A DNA stretch of 64,000 nt, from positions 26,739,248 to 26,803,247 of the forward strand of contig NC_049979.1 of NCBI RefSeq assembly GCF_000003815.2, written 5' to 3'. The translations under genes and the position numbers were made by a program. The notes below the pieces were generated by a model, which was not told where the DNA came from, ran no database searches, and worked only from the letters and a program-made list of their open reading frames with translations. The stretch comes from Branchiostoma floridae (Eukaryota > Chordata > Leptocardii > Amphioxiformes > Branchiostomatidae). Positions 21,660 through 32,950 of the stretch are shown here, piece after piece (within the stretch, counting starts at the first letter, position 1; every line of letters begins with the position of its first letter).

Positions 21660-22865
21660 TTTCCTGAAATGCAAAACGTTGTCATGTACGTTGTGACTAT
21701 TTGCTTAATGAAATGGCAGAAGATCAGTTATTTCATTTCCTGGACACCATTACGTTGGTGGAGTTTATTTACGCCTGTTATGAACGTCGGTAAGATGTTG
21801 GCACTGGAAACAGAAAGCATGGGTAATTTGGCAAAATGATGTCTCAAAAAGTAGGCAACGATTATCTCTGTTGTCTTCTGATCGCCTCTTTTAAAATTAA
21901 TTTCAAGTCTATTTGCAAAAGCATGCCCGAAGGTTAATTGCAGGAACATTCTCGAGGGAAACAAAATACAATGTAGTACATAGCACTAATGTCTATTCAG
22001 CTGAAGTTGCATCTTATTATTGGATTTGACTTCTTCTTGGAACGCAGTGGTTAATGAACTGTCCCACACCCTGCAGAATAAGTGGGTTTTGTGACTTCAG
22101 TAAAAATGTAGTCTTTTGGTGATGTCCTAGGTTGCAAAAACTGGGTGAAATTATAGCGATTGTTTGGAATAATCGTTTTTTTTTCAACCTCATAGTGAGG
22201 ACATTGACTAGTAAAATGTATTTCATTTTTCACCGCATTCATTGAGCAATATTTACAAAATCTCTCGTGGACAGGTAGCTTTTTATAGCGGCCTCTTTCT
22301 ATTTCTAATGGGTACCCTTATGATGATAATAATGGTTTATTTGGTTGCATAACATGTACAGATTGACAGGGCGCTAACACTAGGCCCTGAATTGCTCTGG
22401 TACGTACATCATGTTACCATGGTAACTGAAACTGAAACAGCCTTTTATATTGCACATTCATGCCCTACCGTACCGGGCTAAGTACAGGCGTATAGATGCA
22501 AAATGTCGTAATACAGTAAACATGGTTTCTTAGACTAATCTAAAACATGGGTTCAAAACTATTCTAATACATTTGTTCGGCTTCAATTCTCGTGTCTTAC
22601 TAATGTTAAAAATGTAGCTTGAGATGACAAACTAAACGGGCACATTCAAAAGTCGTTCACAGTTGTCAAATGTATTGAAATCAATAGATAAGGTAAAAGC
22701 AATCCTTCTGTACAGCCTTATACAAGATGTTATTTTCCTTATTAAGCTCGCCTACCCTTGCTTTGAACTAACATCGCCTTTCATTTCTTGTCAAAGGGTG
22801 TTATTTTCGTTTGAAGGCATGGAATTCAATTTAGTCTGGGTAGATGAAACGGCGTTGCCATGGTT
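21660..22865 (+). repeat. Duplicated block upstream of the receptor gene, copy 2
   Basis: Second copy of the segments described at 20230-21010, in the same orientation. It ends about 320 bp before the receptor start codon. It carries a LINE fragment (22010-22290) that copy 1 lacks at that place. The stretch 22865-23183 is probably promoter and 5'UTR; no TATA-type element is convincing. Confidence 0.75.
22010..22290 (-). mobile_element. LINE fragment, post-reverse-transcriptase region
   Basis: The minus strand reads NAVKNEIHFTSQCPHYEVEKK, the familiar E-x-H-F-x-x-x-C-P-x-Y motif near the C-terminus of CR1/L2/jockey-type ORF2. Broken outside this stretch. Confidence 0.6.
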
Positions 22866-23183
22866 GCCCCACCGTCATCACTGCCAGGCGTTTTGATTGG
22901 CTCCTTCTTGCTTCAATACTCCGCCCACGATATGATATTTGTCCGGAGGCTTTGTACTGCAAGAGCAGTGCGCTGGAAAAATACTAGGGCGGCGAACATT
23001 TGTGCAGGTGAAAATCGTCTCCTATCCACCTGCCCTGTTGAAGTGTGCTCGCCTGGGACGCTCCGAGTAGGCACTGCCGCAGCGCTGTGCTTAGATCAGC
23101 AGCCAGAGTTCTCCGCTGTTTGTTTCCTGAGAGGAAAGTGTACCCATCTACCACCTTGCGTCTGAAAACAGGGAGACATCACC

Positions 23184-26100
23184 ATGATGTTGGGAAACAT
23201 AACGTTTACGCAGACAATTTTGCACGAACTGTTGCGACAGCATAACATGACTAAAAATGAATTCATAGAAAGCTACGGACTGCCTCCTCTTGTCTATGTT
23301 CCAGAACTATCGCCTGGCGCCAAAACCGTCACCTTAGTTTTCTACGTCATTATCTTTCTTGCAGCGTTGCTCGGGAACACCCTTGTCGTGGTCGTTGTCT
23401 GGAAAAACAAGGTGATGCGCACAACCATGAACATCTTCATATGTTCGCTCGCTGCAAGTGACTTGCTCATCACCATAGTCTGCATTCCCGTCACCTTGAT
23501 GCAAAACATGCTACAAAACTGGATATTGGGGGACTTCATGTGCAAGTTGGTGCCGTTTATACAGGTATGGTGTCATATTTTGTCTGTGAGATGGTCAGAT
23601 TAGAACTCATTAGTTACTCTGAGGAAAGAAGTCAAGAGTTGTTGTCCATGTCGTCATTACATACGAGCGGAGATCAATAAGTTCTCGGCCTCACCCAAAA
23701 AATAATAGACACACTCAAATTTCAAGGCAGAACTTCGTATTATGAAGCCTTTTATCAATATCCTCCAAATTTCAAATCATTGCAGTCATTACTTTCCAAG
23801 TCACGTCTTCTTGAAAACCAGTAGGTAAGTGGCGAGAAAAACAAGGGTGAACTGTGATCAGACATGTGTGGGTTGAGTTCCCCATGCCGTGAATTCTTTA
23901 AAGACATTGTCAAAGTGTTTGATAATGATTACCTTTTAATTTCAAGTAGAAAGAAATGTGTGACGGGCTTTAAGCAGCGCAAGTTGACCCGCACACCTCT
24001 GGCCGCAGCTCAATTGTCCATGTTTTTTCCTTCTCCCTTACCTAACGTTACTGGGTGTCGCCTGCAAAGAAAGTAATGATCACAATAACTTGAAGTTTGG
24101 TACACATTCATAAAAGACTTTAAACTTGACATCTAAGGTTTCGAAATCTGAGCTGTGATTGTTATTATTTCTGGGTGAGGCCGAGGACTTATTGATCACG
24201 CCTCGTATGTCACAAGGACAGTGCACCATTGCTAAGATGCCGATTTTATAGATGCCAAACCAAGGCTCGTTTTAAAAAACAGTCGGAGTCCATGTTGTTT
24301 GCGTGTATTCTTGTACCACCTTCATACAGAGTCAAAACCGTAGTTTGCCGTCTATTATGAGAAAGACGCCGTAGGCAGACAGAGTAACAAAACCTAATAC
24401 AATTATATCATATCTTAATTGAATCTTAACCATTAGACAATTTGTATGAATGAGTGAACTTTATTGCTCGACAATTGTATGGGATACAATAGGACATTTG
24501 TCCAGAGGTTTAGATTAAATCAAAATATAACATTTACAAATGTATTAAGCAAATTAGTTTTCGTTTTTCAAGCAGGACGAAGAAAGATTAGCCAAACATG
24601 CTCAATATTGTGTTATTCAACTGATATTTACCTTAATATTTCATTTCCGCTCGCGCTGGGTTTTTGTGCGTACGTGTGCATAACTCGAAAAGCTGTTAAT
24701 GGATCTTCATGATCTTTGTGGTAGGTAGGTTGTAATGGAGAAAGGTTAATCTCCAAGCAGATCCCTGCTGTGGCAAATGGGGAAAGAAGTTTTAGCCGGT
24801 GGGTGGGGATCCTATGCGTAGGGGGTGGGGGGCGGGGGGGGGGGGGGGAGGGGGGCGTCGTGGGGGTTGGGGGGGGGGAAGTCGTTGGGGGTGGGGGGGG
24901 GGTGGGGGTTGTTTTGGTGGGTGGGTTTTGGGGTGTGTTTGGAATTTTTGGGGTTTTTTTGGGGGGGGGGGTGGGTGTTGTTTTGGTTTTTTTGCCAATT
25001 TAGCCGGGTTTACATTGGTTTTTTCTTTATCTTTTAAAGGCTATTTCATGATGCAATCTGCTTTGTTATTATCTCTTCTTTTTTTTTTTTTTTTTGATGT
25101 TTCCCCTGGCATAGTTTTCAATTTCAATTTTCTTTTGATTTTGCCTTGATTGGGAGGTATCCGTAGCTTATTTTTAATGATTCTTCTGGATTCGTAAATC
25201 AGCCTGATTATGTGATTGGTCGCTAAACTCTTTCCCATTTGCCACAGCAAGATCTGCTTGGAGATTAGAGAAAGGTCAGGTTATAAAATGGACATCTTAG
25301 TTTTTTTTTACGGCACTGCAGCAGAACCGGCATGTATGTGTGTTCTTTGTCTGTTGACAACATGTCTTGCAAGACATGTTGTCAATTCACTACCAAAAAA
25401 GATCTTTTTCTTATTTTGCTTACCCCATGGACAATTCTTATATTCTTCTTCTTGCAGAAGAAGAAAATGTAGAATAAAATTCAAGCAAAACGAGAAACCA
25501 CAATTCTTTTTTTAGACATTCAAGCAAAATCTTCTTATTTTTTCTTATAATGCAAGAAAAAATTCTACAAATTCTTGTTTTTTTCTAACCAGATTCAACT
25601 CTTTAGAAATACAAGAATTTTTTTTTCTTACTGGAAGATAAACTTTCTGTGTGGAAGCAAAACAAGATAAACAAGAAGAAGCCTTTTTGCAAATACAAGA
25701 AAACAAATCTCAAATTTTCTCAAAAACTTGACAAGCATAAATTTGCTTGCCCCATGGACAAGCACATTTTTCTAAGATTTCTTGGGGACAGAATAATTTT
25801 CTTCCTGGAAGAAAAAATTTTCTGTGAGGAAGCAAAACAAGATAAACAAGAAAAAGCATTTTTGGTAGCGTGCTGACTGAGACAAGTTTACATTAGTCAT
25901 AACGTAGAAACGAACGAAATTTCGGGAGCTGTTGTATGAAAATTTTGGAATATACAGAGGAGTGTTTTGAATAACGCTAGCGGAGCGTTATTTATGGGCC
26001 TTATGAAGTTCCCGTTCTCGTGTTTTGGGTCTAAGAAAAGAGCAAGAGCGAAGAAGAGAAGAGTTGATAGTCATCTTTAAAAAGCTTCTACGGTCAAACT

Positions 26101-29100
26101 AGGTCTAAAACAGAGGCAGTTTGCATGAAGATAGATATTAATACGCCAATGGACGTCCGATACTCCATCACACAAAATTCTATGGTCGAATCCGACCATT
26201 GTTTTGAGTATCGCACATTCATAAGTTTTCACAGATAATCAGGTCCAGGTTTTAGGGCCGGACCTGAACCTGGACCTGATCCTCTGGACATAAACCGTAT
26301 GTACCTATACCTGAATTTTCTGTACCGGTACCCAGCCCTAGTTGATACAGTTTGTTCGTATAGGCTTCTGTCCTTTCGAGCCGCGCCACGGCCAGATAGA
26401 GTATTGTACAGGATTTTCTCAGTGTCAGCCTGCACCGGCTAATGCGCCCATCCAAAAGTGCCGTAATAATCTACGACAAAGATTGAGGGCACTCAAGATG
26501 AAGAAGAAGAAGAAGATTCACATTTCCGTGCGTCTGTGTATGATTATGATAACTCTCGTGTGGACTGCGAGGAGTGGATTCCTGGTTGGATTGTCTTGAT
26601 ATGTAGTATGTGGATAGTACCCGCAAATCATTAGATCATGGGTCCTCAGCGGATTGCTTTCATTGTTACTCTATGAGTTGACATTAACCTCCGTCGACAG
26701 AGTATTGTAATCGGTCTATGTCTTATGGCGTTAAATTGACGCGTATTGATTCCCATTCGTACAACGCTAGATAAGGGAATCTCAATCGGTGAAAATAGCT
26801 GACTAATGACCATGTGAGAAGGAAAAGGTGTCCAGAAAAATTCGAAATCTTGACCCTCTGAAATGCCCTTTTCTGCATTTTTCCTGGCAAATATATGCTA
26901 CTGACAGACTAAAATAGGTTAATAATATTCCCATCAAAATTACACCGGGTTTTGACAGCGAAACACATAACCCCACCCGCATCCCCGATGCCATTTTGAG
27001 CACCGAAGGCACGAATCGAACCGGAGCAAGATAGGTCGGGGAAATTTTTTAAATCTGGACCCTCTGAAACGCCATTACATGCATTTCGAGGGTCAAATTT
27101 TGCTAGCATACTAAGTTAAATTAGAAGACATTCTATTAGAGAAAAGTTGTTTTCTTATGGGCGTTGACGACCCACGCCCCGAACATATCTATTTTCGCCA
27201 TGTCGTCGTGACTGCCAAAGGCACGAGCCATCGCAAGGGAGGTCCGGAAGCATCTGAAACGTCATTTCCTGCATTAGAGTAGCATATTTTGCCTGAAACT
27301 AGGTTTGGCACTAAAATATCTATAACGTTAGATAAAAAGGTTTTTGAGGGCGGCGCTTCCGCAATATATTTTCACCAGGCATGTCTAGCGCCGCAGGCCA
27401 GGAAGTTTGGAGAAATTTTGAAATGTCGACCCTTTAAAACGCCATTTCCTGCATTTTCAGGGGATCTATCTGGCGTTTGACTGGTATATCGGGTTATGAA
27501 GAATTTCTTGGTTAAGCCCCCTTCACACGAGAGCAAGAATCAGCCGGAATGCCATCGGAATGAAAATTCTTGTCTATTCCTGGCAATTCGTAGTATGTTC
27601 CAGAAGTTCTAACTGCATTCCAGCTATTTGCGCCCGTTCTTTTGGCTGGCCCGAAAGTTTTTGACATGTTAAAAACTGTCGAGGTGCATTCGAAGTGGAG
27701 AAATATCGAATGACATGCATTCTAAGTGTATTCTAACTGCATTATGACCCCATTCTGCGGCATTCCAACATTATTCGAAATATTCTTATCTCATTCGATG
27801 GAGAACCGAAACGGCAAGCCACTTCGAATCCTGCCCCAATGTGGCCAAAAGAATATCTGGAATGCAGTGAAAATTTCTAGATTACACTACGAATTGTCAG
27901 GAATAAGAAAAGCTTTTCATTCTGACGGCATTGTGGCTCATTCCTTCTCGTGTGAAGGGGATGTAAGGTCCATTTGGAATTCCCACCCGAATGTGGCATG
28001 AATTTTGCAAATGATTAATTCCGGCTGGTTCTGCTCGATTCCTGCCAATTCGGTTTCAGTGTGAAGGCCCTATAACGCTTAACGGTGAATTCGGGATAAT
28101 AAACTTTGAATTAAAACGACCAATAACGCTTCACGAAGAATATACCGATAACGCTTAACGTTGAATTAGAGCGGGCCGGCAACGATTAACGGTGAATTAA
28201 AATGGCTCGTAACGCTTAACAAAAAAACGCATGCAGACCCTCATGTTTGGGCAGTAGTTACATTTCTGCAAAACATTGATTTTGAAGAGTCCATTTGTGC
28301 CTTTGCTTGCAAAGGCTGCCTTTCTTGTGCTCTTTGTTACCTCCATTATGAGATTAATTCCTTGGGGCAAATCCCGCAAAGGAGCCAACTGCGGTTGCAT
28401 CATCCCTGTGGTGAAAGTATTACAAGTAGGGTGCTTCTTCTCCAGTAACCGGTAGGTGTCGCTGTTGTCTTTCAGAAGGCGAAGGAGGTAGCGAGCCCAC
28501 GTCGTTTTTGTCAACTTTGTTTACCTCAACAGAAAATACCCTGCTTTCTTTTTTTTTGGTTCTAATACTGACACAGAAGCATACAGAAGTCTTGTTGACC
28601 CAACAGCCTTGAAAGAACGTTGACTTTCACACGTTCACTACAAACTACACAATAGAAAAGCCGCTGAAAATAGATTTTAAAAAATCTACTTACTACATAA
28701 TGAAGGCTAACAAAAGTGAAACTCAATATCTTGATACACTCAGATGGGGCTAAACATGTCAGTATCTTTTCTGATATAATATGTTGCACTGTGTACCTAT
28801 GTTTTTGCACAGTTAGAGCTGTCAAATCTAGAAATGTAGTCGGATCTGCTTCTGGTGTTGAGTGTCTTCTGATGTACAAGTATGGAAATGTATGGGAAAG
28901 TATGGAATAGACTAAACAGCGCCGCCTCCAATCAGACTAAAACATGTCTACTCAAAAATTAACTTATTTGCGTTATTTTGCGTACAAAGTTGAATTTCGT
29001 AAGCTAGGTGTATCACCCATATGTATATTCATGAAGAATGGACTTAACAAGAATATGTATTTTTTTGTTCAGAAATAGTGAAAAATTTGTTATAAATCAT

Positions 29101-32100
29101 TTCAAAGGGCTATATTTCCAACATGTGAAAGAGGTATATGCCACATACAATATTCTACATTATTTTGTTTTTTACAGTAACAGAGAAACTCAGAATGTAC
29201 ACTTTTAGGTCTGAAAATAGCCCATAATGGAGAAAACTTATTCTGAATGTATGCCAAATTTGGGGTAAAGTCCTATGCGCATGTTTGCTCTGTGTTTCCA
29301 TACCAAATTTCAAGAGATTTGGTTTAACAAGAAAGCTTCTGAACAAAGCTGGCCGGTGCGTATTTTGGAAAAAGACTGGATGTTAAACAAAATCACACGA
29401 AAAAAGAGTTTTTAAACATCGAATTACTGAATTGGTCTTTCTTCTATTAAAAAAACACTACATGAGATTTGTCTAACAAAGAAAAAAAATTAGCAAGTGG
29501 GGTTCGAACCTACGATCTACGGAAGATAGGTACCGTGCTCTAGACCGATCGGCCACGCTGGCTCGATTGCGCAATAGCACGTATAGAAGGGCTATTTGGT
29601 CAAAGTGACCGATCCAAGCATCCATCCATCCATCCATGCATCCATACAACCGCCTCTCCCGTCTCATAGCCGGTGCTACGCACCGGCAAAAACTAGGCTT
29701 CCAAAACCTGCATTGGTAGCAGAATTGGTCCATGGAGGTGCGGCTGGAAGAGTTTTTCGCAAGCCTTGATGTTCGCAAGGTTCCGAACCGGCTCTTGTGC
29801 TGAGCTGGAAGTATGTTTTTTTAATGTTTTGAGGTCCTATTATATCTGTGTATTTGGTGTACACGTTTATGTTCACTGAATAATACGCTTCTTCTTACAG
29901 ACAATAAGAAATTGTTGTATTTTCACCAGGTGTCATGAGCACGCCTTAAAAAGTGCATATGACACCCAAATACAACCAAATACTTAGTACCAACGAGCAC
30001 AATGCAACAAGTTTGTTTCTGTCTTTCTGCAGACCATCGCAGTAGCCTCCAGTATCCTGACTCTGACCGGGATCGCCATCGAACGTTACTACGCCATCAT
30101 CCATCCGCTTAAGGTAACAGCGTTAACGTTACAAAAAGAAGAAATCTTTATCGACACGACAAAATTAAGTACAGCGACTTTCGTAAGGTCTATAATAACT
30201 ACTTACAGTAAAACTTAACAGACATATATGGATTTTTACAGGTATGAACAAATCGACATAATGGGTCTAGCATTTACACAATTGGTTCTACGGTGTAAGC
30301 ATTCGTGGATATATTTGCCTACTTGCACACAGTAAGGGTTATCGCCTCCCAGAATGTAGTTAAATTTATCTATGGAACAGAAAGCAGCAAATTCTTTAGA
30401 GCAAGCGGAAAGTAATGTGAGCAGCTTTGTACGTTCATCATACTAGCGTGAACAATCCATAACAAAGTGACGTTCGTCTTCGATCTCATTTGGACAAAAC
30501 ATTGAATTACGTCGGGGTTCAGGGTCGCATAATACAGCACAAAATAGTGCGTCGTAGTTCTTGAAAGAGCCATAGAAATTTTTCCGTGCACGTTAGCGAG
30601 TCGGAGACTGTGGTGAATAGTAGAGGAATATGTCAGTTTTGAGGCTGTATGACTTGGGTTAGGCTAAGGGCACAGCTCGCCGTACGTGCAATTTATCCGT
30701 ACGTTTTTCAGTTTAGGAGGCCACGTCGGCCACGTATTTCTGAAAACGTTCAGGCTGTACAGGGCAGGCGCGTCGCCCGTACTGGCACGTATGGGAGGCG
30801 AATCCGCAGCCCGATGACACAGAAAGTTTTGCCTGCACGTAAAGTTCTACGGCGTGTCTGCATGCTCCAAAATCCGTCGGATTCCCTACGAGTTCGTACG
30901 GAGGCGGTACTTACAACTTACGATCGCGAAAGATTACCCCCGTTTAGGAACGTAGACAGCACGTATTTGCACGTACGGTGGGTTGTGCCCTTAGCTTAAG
31001 GAATAACTTCCTGACTCAGTACAAAACCAAGCCTGGATAAGCCAAAAAAAGCAGTTACTCAAGATGACAACTTTCATGTTCATCCTCCAGGTCAAGTACC
31101 TCCTGAGCAAGACCCGTGCCGGCATCATCCTGGCTCTGGTGTGGGTGGTTTCTGTCGGCGTGGCCACGCCCATGCTCTTCGTCCACAAGGCGGAGGAGAT
31201 TCACGACTTCCTGTACGAGCAGCGCTTCGTGACCTGTCAGGAAAAATGGTGGGGGCAAACTCAGCAGACATCCTACACCATCTTCAACCTCGTGGTTCTG
31301 TTCATCATCCCGCTGCTCACCATGACCAGCCTGTACATCCGCATCGCTCACCGCCTGTGGGTGCAGCAGCCAGTCGGTGTGACCGGGAACTTCGCGCACG
31401 GCAACTCCGTTCGCCGCAAGCGTCAGGCCGTCAAGATGCTGGTGGTTGTCGTGTTGCTGTTCGCCGTTTGCTGGTTGCCCTACCACACCGTCACGGTGAG
31501 GAACGAGTTGACTGGACTTCGACTTGAGGAGAAATCTGCCAAGCTACTGATCGCCATTGTGCAGCTCATTGCTTTCAGCAACAGGTGATTATTGTTATCC
31601 GCCTTTCTGTCGTATGTCTCAAAGTTATACTACGGTTCCATTTGCACCTGTGCCCACAAGAGTTGAAGCTCCTTCCGGGCTCCAAAGCTACAAATTTGTC
31701 CCGGTTGACTACCGGCTACCGGGATGTACCTTTCCGCGTTGCCACGGACAGGCCATGGCGACTACTTGTCGCCGGGTCCTGGGTTTATTTTAACTGTGAA
31801 TTAACCCTCAAAGAGCCCTCAACTTTTTTGCGACAAAATGACCAAACGGCGTCCAAACGGAACTATAATGTTTTGTTCTGTAAAACTCCCCTTTTAATTT
31901 ATTTCGGTGATAATTGTATTTACATTGATTGTTCAATGTAATAGGAATATGTTGCAATGTTTAAGTGTAAATCCTTCCAGCTACCTATCATACTTTATGC
32001 AAAAATATCAGAAGGACCACTTTTTCACTAACCCTATTCAGACTAGGAGGAGCGGGTTCGGCCGCGCCAAATTTCATGTCACATAAATCCTGAATGGCTT

Positions 32101-32734
32101 ACGCTAAGCAATTATACTTGGTAACTTTTCCTGAAACTGAACTGGTATCAAGCTCTTGATTGTGTTAGTTCCTGTTTTTTGTGTTGCCATGACATATTTT
32201 GCAGGCATATTTTGCAAACTTCGCTAGTTTCGGTTTAAACAATGTGATATTTTAGGCCGAACCACATTTTTCCAAATGGAATTGAAGAACACTTTTTTAT
32301 GATAACCGATAAAAATTGGACAGGAGATGCTATTGTACAAACCATTTCGTCCGTTTGGACTCCACTCGGTCATTTTAGTCGCAGAAATTCCGGGTGTTTG
32401 AGGGTTAAGCACAGGCTAGTAGATAAGTCATACATATGTAATTATTTGTAATGCTCAGGAGACTTGTATGTTACATTGACATTGCCATTGCCATTGACGG
32501 GGCATAGTAGGGCTGAATAACTGATGTTTGTCATACTGTCTTCATAGCTTCAACAACCCCGTAGTGTACGCCATCCTCAACGAGAACTTCAAGAAGAACT
32601 TCATGACGATGCTGCGATGTCGGGTGAACAGAGTTTCTCCACAGCAAGTCACTCCCAACACCCTGCAGACTCCCTTGGAACAGTCCACACGCAGCTGTAG
32701 ACTGCCAGCGGGACCTCCGAACCAGCAGATCTAG
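23184..32734 (+). CDS. QRFPR-like: QRFP (GPR103/26RFa)-type class A GPCR
   Basis: Four coding exons: 23184-23564, 30033-30113, 31091-31584, 32548-32734. Junction phases are 0, 0 and 2; the total is 380 residues. Seen: N-glycosylation sites N5 and N21; TM1 with GN at 64-65; TM2 SLAASDLL with D93; extracellular C120 and C203 (expected disulfide); ERY at 144-146 in place of DRY; TM6 FAVCWLP around 278-284; NPVVY at 322-326; a short basic tail with C343 as palmitoylation candidate. The N-terminal stretch HNMTKNEFIESYGLPPLVYVPEL and the loop HDFLYEQ resemble vertebrate QRFP receptors, which bind RFamide-type peptides and couple to G proteins at the plasma membrane. The start lies in a good context (ATCACCATG), with a second ATG directly after it. 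Ligand specificity cannot be read from sequence; related orexin/NPFF-type receptors are the alternative. Intron 1 (23565-30032) is 6.5 kb of repeats. Confidence 0.92.
23664..24205. mobile_element. Tc1/mariner-type MITE at TA
   Basis: Left CGAGCGGAGATCAATAAG, then CTCGGCCTCACCC; right GGGTGAGGCCGAGGACTTAT, then TGATCACGCCTCG. Flanked by TA on both sides (23662-23663, 24206-24207). In receptor intron 1, 100 bp after exon 1. Confidence 0.8.
24749..25265. mobile_element. TIR element with ATCTCCAAGCAGATC ends (copy 1)
   Basis: Left ATCTCCAAGCAGATC, then GCTGTGGCAAATGGG; right CCCATTTGCCACAGC, then GATCTGCTTGGAGAT. Flanks share GAGAAAGGT. A shorter relative with the same ends is at 40403-40580. 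The interior holds a very G-rich tract (24815-24985). Confidence 0.8.
24815..24985 (+). repeat. G-rich low-complexity tract
   Basis: About 170 bases that are almost only G and T, with G runs up to about 15. It may form G-quadruplexes or may be sequencing noise. The long frames seen in it on both strands are compositional. Confidence 0.85.
25385..25875. mobile_element. AT-rich foldback element
   Basis: Left CTACCAAAAAAGATC, then TCTTATTTTGCTT; right AAGCAAAACAAGATAAACAA, then TTTTTGGTAG. The interior is A-rich with repeated CAAGAAAA-type words and two copies of GCCCCATGGACAAGC-like sequence. Confidence 0.6.
26150..26345 (+). mobile_element. Partial GTACCGGT-ended element
   Basis: The right half only: TTGTTTTGAGTATCG, TCAGGTCCAGGTT, then GAATTTTCTGTACCGGTACC. 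Matches the right ends of 10065-10510 and 32940-33705. Confidence 0.6.
26840..27480 (+). repeat. Degenerate satellite-like tandem repeat, 185-195 bp period
   Basis: The phrase GACCCTCTGAAA(T/C)GCC...TGCATTT recurs near 26863, 27058, 27245 and 27428. Between recurrences lie similar words, such as GGCACGA(A/G)(T/C)C at 27008 and 27221. Identity is low, so the array is old. Confidence 0.55.
27515..28072 (+). repeat. Dispersed repeat, fuller copy of 17190-17512
   Basis: Starts CCCCCTTCACACGAG and ends GTGTGAAGGCCCTATAA, a short inverted terminal match. The body shares long stretches with 17190-17512. Possibly a non-autonomous DNA transposon; the target duplication is unclear. In receptor intron 1. 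Confidence 0.65.
28072..28220 (+). repeat. Short tandem array, about 50-bp period
   Basis: Four or five imperfect repetitions of TAACGCTTAACGGTGAATT separated by variable spacers. The following 28220-29460 contains nothing recognised beyond A/T-rich sequence. Confidence 0.6.
29489..29563 (-). tRNA. tRNA-like sequence, probably a pseudogene or SINE head
   Basis: The minus strand has an A-box-like GTGGCCGATCGGTCTAGAGC and a B-box GGTTCGAACCCC at the right spacing, with a T arm (one mismatch). The acceptor stem does not pair and the anticodon arm is unconvincing, so I do not assign an amino acid. A (CATC)n microsatellite follows at 29618-29650. Confidence 0.4.
30125..30600 (-). mobile_element. 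LINE 3' fragment (CR1/jockey-like), inverted
   Basis: Across frames the minus strand reads CPNEIEDERHFVMDCSRYDERTKLLTL in pieces (CPNEIEDERHF, then VMDCSRYDERTK). A 3' end related to the fragment at 5270-5660 follows. In receptor intron 2, right after exon 2. Confidence 0.65.
30662..30995. mobile_element. MITE flanked by TTA (PIF/Harbinger-like)
   Basis: Ends GGCTAAGGGCACAGC and GTTGTGCCCTTAGC, with TTA on both sides (30659-30661, 30996-30998). Many GTACGT(G)C words fill the arms. It ends 95 bp before receptor exon 3. Confidence 0.7.
31805..32404. mobile_element. piggyBac-like MITE at TTAA
   Basis: Ends CCCTCAAAGAGCCCTC and GGGTGTTTGAGGG, flanked by TTAA (31801-31804, 32405-32408). Inner arms pair CGTCCAAACGGAA with CGTCCGTTTGGAC-type sequence. 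In receptor intron 3. Confidence 0.75.
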
Positions 32735-32950
32735 GGTTGGGTACCGGTTAGGGTTGGGTACCGGTTAGGGTTGGGTACCGTTTAGGGTTGGGTACCGTTT
32801 AGGGTTGGGTACCGGTTAGGGTTGGGTACCGGTTAGGGTTGGGTACCGGTTAGGGTTGGGTACCGGTTAGGGTTGGGTACCAGTTAGGGGTGGGTACCGG
32901 TTAGGGTTGGGTACCGGTTAGGGTTGGGTACCGGTTAGGGGTGGGTACCG
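32732..32950 (+). repeat. 17-bp minisatellite containing the receptor stop codon
   Basis: About 13 units of TAGGGTTGGGTACCGGT. The TAG of the first unit is the stop codon of the QRFPR-like gene, so the 3'UTR begins as minisatellite. The last unit runs without a break into an element whose left end is GGGTGGGTACCGGTAC. Confidence 0.95.

Noticed and set aside
24770-25149. Gly-rich and Pro-rich reading frames
   Set aside because: Compositional products of the G/T tract; no conserved motif or start context.
29489-29563. Functional tRNA gene
   Set aside because: A and B boxes are present but the acceptor stem does not pair, so only a tRNA-like label is kept.
31055-31486. 143-codon minus-strand frame over receptor exon 3
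   Set aside because: Antisense shadow of a GC-rich coding exon; the plus strand encodes conserved TM4-TM6 sequence.
32732-32950. Telomere-like TTAGGG words
   Set aside because: They occur once per 17-bp unit, not in a 6-bp array, and are explained by the GGGTACCGGT element terminus.
32732-32950. CRISPR array
   Set aside because: The units are contiguous with no spacers and the DNA is eukaryotic.
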